A stretch of 32,461 nucleotides of DNA, from positions 1 to 32,461 of the forward strand of contig JAICNA010000006.1 of NCBI GenBank assembly GCA_025928955.1. The letters run 5' to 3'. Positions 27,937-32,461 of this stretch are shown here, one piece after another (the first letter of the stretch is position 1; the number at the start of each line of letters is the position of its first letter). The notes below the pieces were generated by a model. That model searched no databases, had not been told where the DNA came from, and saw only the letters and a list, made by a program, of their open reading frames with translations. The stretch is from Gemmatimonadales bacterium. GTDB taxonomy: Bacteria; Gemmatimonadota; Gemmatimonadetes; Gemmatimonadales; GWC2-71-9. The position numbers were made by a program, and so were the translations under genes.

Positions 27937-28368
27937 CTAGGGCCAGCGCGCCAGCATCTGGCGCAGCTCATCGCGATGATTCGTCTCGTCCGCGATGATA
28001 TCGTCGAACTGCACGACGAGGCCGTGCTCGCCTGCCTTTTCCGCCTGGCTCCGCCGCTTCACGTAGCGTGCAAGCGTCGCCACCTCGGCGTCGAGGGCCT
28101 TCTGGAGCATCTCCTTCGCCTCGAAGACCACGGGTACCGGAGCCGGCTCCGCCACAGGCGTTCCGCCGAGCGAGGAAATCTTGTCGGCGAGGATCTGGGC
28201 GTGCATCAACTCTTCCGGGATCTCGCTTGCGAAGAACGCGCGCAGCTCCTGACGGTAGGGGCCCTGCACCATGCTGGCATAGAGGCGGTACATGATCACG
28301 GCCTGAAACTCGCCGCGCAGGTCCTCGTTCAGACCATCGATGAGTTCCTGTCGTCCATCGTGTTTCAT
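27937..28368 (-). CDS. Ferritin-like di-iron protein (bacterioferritin/DPS-like)
   Basis: A 143-residue four-helix-bundle protein. The start is the ATG at 28368, with AAAGGAG 8 bases upstream; the ORF-track start at 28440 is not supported. Di-iron ligands are readable as Glu20 ('LRGEFQAVIMYRLY'), Glu53 and His56 ('IPEELMHAQIL'), Glu95 ('DAEVATLARY') and Glu128 with His131 ('ADETNHRDEL'). This is the E, ExxH, E, ExxH set of ferritin-like proteins. It probably binds or oxidises iron or protects against peroxide; cage assembly is not readable from sequence. It starts a short run with DUF962 and the transpeptidase-like gene. Confidence 0.9.
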   Translation of the reverse strand: MKHDGRQELIDGLNEDLRGEFQAVIMYRLYASMVQGPYRQELRAFFASEIPEELMHAQILADKISSLGGTPVAEPAPVPVVFEAKEMLQKALDAEVATLARYVKRRSQAEKAGEHGLVVQFDDIIADETNHRDELRQMLARWP

Positions 28369-28491
28369 GCGCTCAGCTCCTTTGCGGCACGCGGGATCCG
28401 GCCGGAGTTGGGGTGGGAATGGTGGAGGCGAAATCTGCACCGCGCGGCCCGGACGCGGCGTGATACAGGTCCGGAATCACGGGATCCGACG

Positions 28492-29106
28492 TCAGTCGAC
28501 GACTTCGAACGCGGCTTCGGCGCGCTCGATGAGCCCCCGCTCGATGCCCGGCCATTGGTCGCGCGCACGACCCTCCGGCCGCAGGTCCGCGACGGGCATG
28601 GGCAGCCCGCGCCCCGGCTCGAGATAGAAAATGATGAACTCGTGCTTCCGGTCATCCGAAACCACGCGGACATATCGGCTCACGATCCAGTCGGTCCCTG
28701 CCGCGATTCCTCGCTGCTCGAGGAAGCGCACCATTTCCGGGAGCCGGAAGAGATCCCAATCGGGGAGCGGCCACGTCTGATGAAGGTACTCGTGGGTGCC
28801 GAGCCGGGTCATCCGGAGCCGGGGGTAGTCGAAGGTATGGTCGTTCGCGGGAAGGAAGTGCTCGAAGTGCACGATGAGTGCGCGGCCGAGCCGTCCCTCG
28901 ATGATTTCCCCGAACAGATGCTGTTCGGCGCGGGCCCGCCCGCCCACATCGAGGTCCAGCCGGCCGAGATAGCCGAGCGTCGGGTCGACGGTGACGGACA
29001 CGCGTGGCAGCGTGTCGGACCGGATCGTCTGCTCGACGCGGCGCTGTCCCGCGAGCGGGGAGACGGCTCCGATCTGCAGTATGAGCACGAGCGGCAGGAT
29101 GCGCAT
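28492..29106 (-). CDS. Secreted hypothetical protein
   Basis: A 204-residue protein with an N-terminal signal peptide (MRILPLVLILQIGAVSPLAGQ). No family recognised. The mature part is a mixed alpha/beta domain with 'VTVDPTLGYLGRLDLDVGGRARAEQ', 'VHFEHFLPANDHTFDYPRLRM' and 'YLHQTWPLPDWDLFRLPEM'. I chose the ATG at 29106 because the signal peptide starts cleanly there, although the nearest GGAG lies 24 bases away. A GTG at 29142 would fit another GGAG better but adds twelve residues before the signal. It stands alone between gaps of 123 and 58 bp. Confidence 0.65.
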   Translation of the reverse strand: MRILPLVLILQIGAVSPLAGQRRVEQTIRSDTLPRVSVTVDPTLGYLGRLDLDVGGRARAEQHLFGEIIEGRLGRALIVHFEHFLPANDHTFDYPRLRMTRLGTHEYLHQTWPLPDWDLFRLPEMVRFLEQRGIAAGTDWIVSRYVRVVSDDRKHEFIIFYLEPGRGLPMPVADLRPEGRARDQWPGIERGLIERAEAAFEVVD

Positions 29107-29164
29107 GGCGAAGGTCGCGGGAAGGGGATTCTCCTTTGACACCGACCATCGGCTCCCGGTTGCG

Positions 29165-29971
29165 CTAGGACAGCGGCGCGCGGGGCGGCTTGTACTCCGT
29201 GACTTCACCGACCGATTCGAAGCCGAGCCTCTGGTACACCGCGACGGCGCCCGGAGCGGCCTGAAGCCCGGCGTGCAGGGCGCCTTCCATCCTCGCCCCG
29301 ACGAGCATGTGCCGGAGCAGCGCGCCGGCGTAACCCCGCCCGCGCCAGTACTCGAGCGTGGACACGTTGTAGATGCCGGCGATCCCGGCTGCGATCGTGA
29401 CTTCCGCGGCTGCGACCGCGACGCCCTGCAGATACGCGACGAAGAAGCGAAGCGGCGACTCGCCGCCGAGCAGCTCGGGCGCGGCGGTCTCGTAGAAGTG
29501 CAGCACGTCCTGGTCGGGCGGGCTCCAGTTCGCGGCGTTGATCGCAGCGAACTCCCGCAGCTGGGCGGACGTCTCCGCCCGGCGCACATCGAGCTTGTCG
29601 GGAAGCGGCTCAGGCAGGACGCGCGCGATATCCGCCGACATCACCGTCTCGCTTTCCGCGACCTCGAGGCCGAGCCGCGCGAGCGTGCTTCCGAGGCCGG
29701 CCGGGGTGTCCGCGGGGCTCACCCACCATGAGAACGGCCGGCCGCGCGACCGGAACCACTCGATGCCCTCGGCGCTTCGGGCCTCCGCGTCGGCGGGATC
29801 GAGTCGAGTACGGCAGACGAGATTGAACGTGTCGGTGGCGAGGCCGGAGTCGACCAGTACGAAGCCGAGATCGTCGCGCACCGTCATGCCCGGAACCCGC
29901 CGCTGAATCCAGCCGGCGTGCACGGCCATGTTCTCGTCGAGCGCTTCGAGCAGCGCCGGGCGGTCAATCAT
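29165..29971 (-). CDS. GNAT family N-acetyltransferase (two-domain)
   Basis: A 268-residue protein. The C-terminal half is a GNAT domain with 'IYNVSTLEYWRGRGYAGALLRHML' (acetyl-CoA loop RGRGYA) and 'AVAVYQRLGFESVGEVTEY'. The N-terminal half ('MIDRPALLEALDENMAVHAG', 'FSWWVSPADTPAGLGSTLARLGL') looks like a degenerate or substrate-binding GNAT-like domain. The substrate is unknown. The ATG at 29971 overlaps the stop of the 67-aa gene upstream (ATGA). Confidence 0.88.
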   Translation of the reverse strand: MIDRPALLEALDENMAVHAGWIQRRVPGMTVRDDLGFVLVDSGLATDTFNLVCRTRLDPADAEARSAEGIEWFRSRGRPFSWWVSPADTPAGLGSTLARLGLEVAESETVMSADIARVLPEPLPDKLDVRRAETSAQLREFAAINAANWSPPDQDVLHFYETAAPELLGGESPLRFFVAYLQGVAVAAAEVTIAAGIAGIYNVSTLEYWRGRGYAGALLRHMLVGARMEGALHAGLQAAPGAVAVYQRLGFESVGEVTEYKPPRAPLS

Positions 29972-30171
29972 CCGCGATAGGCGTCGAGCGAGATGTTGAG
30001 GTCGCGCCGGAGATCGGCATCGCCGCGGAGCAGCTCCTCCCAGGTGATCTCGTGGCCGCGACGCCCTCCCTTCGGCGTGATCTTCACCCCTTCGGGAGTG
30101 ATCGTCACCGTGTAGAGCTTCTCACCGAGCTCCAGCTCACGCCTGATCGTCTTGTCGAGTCGGGTCGGCAT
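29968..30171 (-). CDS. Small hypothetical protein (67 aa)
   Basis: A basic N-terminus followed by a beta-hairpin-like core ('KLYTVTITPEGVKITPKGGRRGHEITWEELL') and a helical end. It resembles small DNA- or protein-binding domains in composition, but no family is recognised. It overlaps the Nudix gene by 35 bp in another frame and the GNAT start by four bases. The continuous coupling supports it as a real gene. Confidence 0.6.
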   Translation of the reverse strand: MPTRLDKTIRRELELGEKLYTVTITPEGVKITPKGGRRGHEITWEELLRGDADLRRDLNISLDAYRG

Positions 30172-30664
30172 GTGCCCTGCCTTCGCGCTTGAGGTTCTCG
30201 AGCACCGCGAGGAGCCGGTCGACGAGCTCGGCCTGTGCCGGATTCAGCTTCCGGCGCGCGGCGTCCGGTCCGAACCAGTCGCAGCGATCCACCTCGGGGA
30301 ACGTGACCCAGCGGCCGGAGCGGGGTGGCCACTCGGTCTTCATCGTGTTGCTCACGACCGCCGCGGGATCGAGGTCGCCCTCGGCGGCCCAGGCGTGCAC
30401 GGTCTTTCCCGCCTTCTGGCGCACCGAGCCGAGTGAGACGAACGGGCCCGCCGGCGAGGCACCGGTTTCCTCGGTGAACTCGCGGCGCGCCGCGTCGAGC
30501 AGATCCTCGTCGGCGTCGGGGACTCCCTTCGGAATGGTCCATGCCCCGTCATCACGCCGAGCCCAGAAGTGGCCGCCGGGATGCGCGAGGAGCAGCTCGA
30601 CCCCCGCGGGCGTCCGGCGGTAGAGGAGCAGCCCTGCGCTGACGGCCGAACGGCGCTCGGGCAA
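30137..30664 (-). CDS. Nudix hydrolase
   Basis: A Nudix-fold hydrolase that splits nucleoside diphosphates linked to another group. The box GX5EX7REUXEEXGU is perfect: 'GVPDADEDLLDAARREFTEETGA'. The flanking 'AWTIPKG' and 'VTFPEVDRCDWFGPDAARRKLNPAQ' are typical of the small MutT-like family starting 'SAGLLLYRR'. I place the start at a TTG at 30664 (LPERRSAVSAGLLLYRR), two bases after the lipoprotein stop; the ORF-track start at 30799 lies inside the lipoprotein gene. About 175 aa. The start codon is unusual, so it deserves checking. Confidence 0.85.
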   Translation of the reverse strand: MPERRSAVSAGLLLYRRTPAGVELLLAHPGGHFWARRDDGAWTIPKGVPDADEDLLDAARREFTEETGASPAGPFVSLGSVRQKAGKTVHAWAAEGDLDPAAVVSNTMKTEWPPRSGRWVTFPEVDRCDWFGPDAARRKLNPAQAELVDRLLAVLENLKREGRAHADPTRQDDQA

Positions 30665-30666
30665 GC

Positions 30667-31107
30667 CTACTGCGCGCGGAAGCGCGCCACGAGTCCGGCG
30701 GCGTCGAAGAGATCCAGCGTCGAATCGCGCCGCTCGAAGCGGATCACGCGCTCGAGCGCCGAGGCGTACGCACGCTCGACCTCCATCCCATCGGTGCACG
30801 CCATCATCGTCATGGCGAGCGGGCCAAGGCGGAGCGAATCCCCGGACACCGCAAAGGGTCCACCCATCGAGTTGCAGCCCGAAAAGCCGCCCGCGTTTCC
30901 ATCAGGCGAGAAGCGAAGGTCGGGCCTGCGCCCGCCATTGCCGGCGATGTTCGGTGTCCCGGGAAGAGATTGCAGCACCCAGAGCGGGCCGACAAGGGCG
31001 GCGGTGCCTGCCGGGGCTGCGTCGGCATCGGGGGGAGTCGTATCGGAACCACCCCCCTGCGCGCAGGCTGCGAGGAGGATGACGAACAGCGGGAGCCGAA
31101 TGCGCAC
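30667..31107 (-). CDS. META-domain (HslJ-like) lipoprotein
   Basis: A 146-residue lipoprotein: GTG at 31107, signal 'RIRLPLFVILLAAC' with a lipobox ending at Cys14 or so, then a low-complexity linker. A META domain follows: 'LVGPLWVLQSLPG', 'RFSPDGNAGGFSGCNSMGGPF' and 'LRLGPLAMTMMACTDGMEVERAY'. META proteins such as E. coli HslJ are heat-inducible and linked to stress or novobiocin resistance; the molecular role is unclear. The two conserved Cys may form a disulphide. Its ribosome-binding site lies in one arm of an inverted repeat (see separate entry). Confidence 0.9.
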   Translation of the reverse strand: MRIRLPLFVILLAACAQGGGSDTTPPDADAAPAGTAALVGPLWVLQSLPGTPNIAGNGGRRPDLRFSPDGNAGGFSGCNSMGGPFAVSGDSLRLGPLAMTMMACTDGMEVERAYASALERVIRFERRDSTLDLFDAAGLVARFRAQ

Positions 31108-31112
31108 GATCG

Positions 31113-31180
31113 CTCCAGGTTTGTCGAACCCTGAATCAACGGTATCCCGGGGCGGGCGCAATACCCGGGTAAACCTGGAG
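31113..31180 (-). promoter_or_regulatory. Inverted repeat covering the RBS of the META lipoprotein gene
   Basis: CTCCAGGTTT (31113-31122) and AAACCTGGAG (31171-31180) are perfect 10-bp arms. In the minus-strand transcript the downstream arm contains the GGAG Shine-Dalgarno, five bases before the GTG. Between the arms are two CCCGGG palindromes and a near-matching GGTAT/ATACC pair, so a longer hairpin is possible. It may be an RNA leader that hides the start or a DNA operator; which one is not decidable here. Confidence 0.5.
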
Positions 31181-31266
31181 GGCCGTGGACAGCGCGTGTC
31201 GGCACGAACCGGGACGCGATGAGGAAGAACCAGGCACGCCAGGCCGGGCCCTTCCCCATCGACGCT

Positions 31267-32220
31267 TCAGCGCCCCCAATCGGCGTCCGCGCGGGCCATA
31301 CTGCCCGAAAACTGAGTGACAGGAGTGGGGTCGTTGACGTCCCGATTGGTGACCATCAGGATCCCGGTGCTGCTGGTCGTATACGCCAGCCGTAACGCAT
31401 CGGGTGACCAGGTCGCGGCTCTCGCTCCCTCCGCGAAGAGCCAGTCAAACGGAATGACCAGATTGCGCATCCGCAGATCGAAGCCCTCGTTGTAGACGAG
31501 TCTGGTTCCATCGGGCGAGAACGCCGGGTGGTAACAGTTGGTGGCGCAATCGAACATGCGAGCTGAACCAGATCCGTCGGCGTTCATGATGGCGATGCCG
31601 GACGCGCCATAAGGCTCGCCGAACGTACTCGCATACACGATCTGCGAGCCGTCGGGCGACCAGCTCGGGTGCCGGTCGTCGCCGAGCGCGTTCGTGAGCC
31701 GCGTAACGCCGCTTCCGCTTGCGTTCATCACGTAGACTTCCCAGTAATCCGGCCCGTTGGGAATCGCAGAGAATGCGATTTTCCGGCCGTCCGGGGACCA
31801 GGCGAGATCGGCGATGCCGATGGTCTTGGCCTCGAGATTCGTGAGCTGCCGGATACCGCTTCCATCCCGGTTCATCGAGAAGATTTCGACGCCCTCGCCC
31901 CGGTGGCTGATGAACGCCAGCTTCTTCCCGTCCGGTGACCAGCTCGGCGTGTGATCGGTGCCGGTATTGAAGGTGATCCGCCTCAGGTTGCTGCCGTCTT
32001 CCGCCACCGTGTAGATCTCGTGATCGCCCGTCACGCCGTGACTGAACGCGATGAGGCCGCGCGTTGGTGCACTCTGGGGCCGGCCGCCGACCGCGGAGGT
32101 GATGGCCGGGACCGCGGACGGCGACAGGGGCTCTGCACCGTCGGCGCACGCGCCGGCCGTCATGGCGACGAGCGCGAGCAGGCACGCAGCGGAGCGCGCC
32201 GTGAGCAGTTGGGTTTGCAT
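31267..32220 (-). CDS. Secreted PD40/TolB-like beta-propeller protein
   Basis: A 317-residue exported protein with a signal peptide and a nearby Cys ('LLALVAMTAGACADG'), a weak lipobox candidate. The mature part is made of PD40-type repeats: 'SPDGKKLAFISHRG', 'SPDGRKIAFSAIPN', 'SPDGSQIVYASTFG', 'SPDGTRLVYNEG' and a diverged 'SPDALRLAYTTSS'. Together with 'GLIAFSHGVTGDHEIYTV', this fits a six-bladed propeller like the TolB C-terminal domain. Such proteins are usually protein-interaction scaffolds in the periplasm; none of its partners is encoded next to it. A clear AAGGAGA ribosome-binding site precedes the ATG. Confidence 0.92.
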   Translation of the reverse strand: MQTQLLTARSAACLLALVAMTAGACADGAEPLSPSAVPAITSAVGGRPQSAPTRGLIAFSHGVTGDHEIYTVAEDGSNLRRITFNTGTDHTPSWSPDGKKLAFISHRGEGVEIFSMNRDGSGIRQLTNLEAKTIGIADLAWSPDGRKIAFSAIPNGPDYWEVYVMNASGSGVTRLTNALGDDRHPSWSPDGSQIVYASTFGEPYGASGIAIMNADGSGSARMFDCATNCYHPAFSPDGTRLVYNEGFDLRMRNLVIPFDWLFAEGARAATWSPDALRLAYTTSSTGILMVTNRDVNDPTPVTQFSGSMARADADWGR

Positions 32221-32250
32221 CGGGATTCTCCTTCAGTCAGTCGGGTTGAA

Positions 32251-32273
32251 GGCCGGCGAATGCATCGCCGGCC
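32251..32273 (-). terminator. Hairpin between the partial gene and the PD40 gene
   Basis: GGCCGGCGA and TCGCCGGCC form a perfect 9-bp stem with a 5-base loop, 13 bases beyond the stop of the partial gene. Only a weak T-run (TTCAACC) follows. Probably a terminator-like or mRNA-processing hairpin between the two genes. Confidence 0.55.
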
Positions 32274-32286
32274 CGTTGTGATGCGA

Positions 32287-32461
32287 TCAGTCGGCTTCGA
32301 GCGTGAGCTCGAACTGCTGCCCCGCCACGCGGTAGGTCGTGACGATCGTTGACCCGTCTACGGCGCCCGCATACGTGGACTCGTCGAGCTCAGAAACCAG
32401 CGAGATGGCGCCGCCGCTGATGCTGTAGCTGCCGAGGTCGCCGGCGTCGTACGCGTCGCCG
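32287..32461 (-). CDS. C-terminal fragment of an unknown protein (5' end cut by window edge)
   Basis: An open frame enters from the window edge and ends with TGA at 32287, giving the last 57 residues: '...GSYSISGGAISLVSELDESTY', then 'YRVAGQQFELTLEAD'. The alternating small/hydrophobic pattern (S-Y-S-I-S-G-G-A-I-S-L) looks like beta-strands of a lipocalin-like or secreted barrel domain. Similar C-termini are common in small lipoproteins, but the family cannot be named from this piece. It is not in the ORF track because the start is missing. Confidence 0.6.
   Translation of the reverse strand, partial: GDAYDAGDLGSYSISGGAISLVSELDESTYAGAVDGSTIVTTYRVAGQQFELTLEAD

Overview
The window is dense, high-GC bacterial chromosome with long same-strand gene runs and very short gaps. 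Almost every downstream start overlaps or touches the preceding stop (ATGA, GTGA, TGATG and TAGTG junctions). Codon use, abundant GTG starts, lipoproteins, PD40 propeller proteins and the gene repertoire (QueG, NDH-2, META-domain lipoprotein, DUF488, DUF4112) suggest a Gram-negative aerobe, possibly Gemmatimonadota or a related soil lineage. That placement is an impression; no rRNA or other phylogenetic marker is present.

Region A (1-16596, minus strand) carries the main content. Read in the direction of transcription from 16596 down, it encodes a VOC-fold protein, a DAO-type flavoprotein, a two-domain 2-aminobenzoyl-CoA monooxygenase/reductase (AbmA type), an SDR, a crotonase, an acyl-CoA dehydrogenase, a 2-aminobenzoate-CoA ligase (AbmG type), a RidA-family protein, a thiolase, a 3-hydroxyacyl-CoA dehydrogenase, an alpha/beta hydrolase, an SGNH hydrolase and tryptophan 2,3-dioxygenase. 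The run continues into apparently unrelated genes: MgtC/SapB, a zinc-ribbon/membrane/EEP nuclease fusion, a small membrane protein, a GNAT, DUF4112 and a partial DUF488. A PLP-dependent kynureninase-like enzyme starts the divergent plus-strand operon at 19251. Together these genes describe a route from tryptophan through N-formylkynurenine, kynurenine and anthranilate to 2-aminobenzoyl-CoA. An oxygenase/reductase would then break aromaticity, and a beta-oxidation-like set would finish the pathway. The lower part of this 'hybrid' aerobic CoA-thioester pathway is poorly defined biochemically as far as I know, so the co-encoded accessory enzymes are the most interesting content of the window.

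Region B (16667-19208, minus) has epoxyqueuosine reductase QueG, a type II NADH dehydrogenase and a small unknown protein. A compact 42-bp divergent promoter region separates it from region C. Region C (19251-23963, plus) has the kynureninase-like enzyme, a LOG-family protein, a deoxyhypusine-synthase-like (polyamine-type) enzyme and an MFS transporter. A 350-bp gene-free stretch follows, holding a MITE-like imperfect inverted repeat.

Region D (24314-32461) is ordinary accessory/housekeeping content. It includes small conserved proteins (DUF1330, DUF3052, a membrane protein), a YfbR-like HD phosphohydrolase, a YkuD_2-type L,D-transpeptidase-like protein, a DUF962 protein, a ferritin-like protein, a GNAT, a Nudix hydrolase, a META-domain lipoprotein and a PD40 beta-propeller protein. 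No rRNA, tRNA, CRISPR array, transposase or recognisable transcription regulator was seen anywhere in the window.
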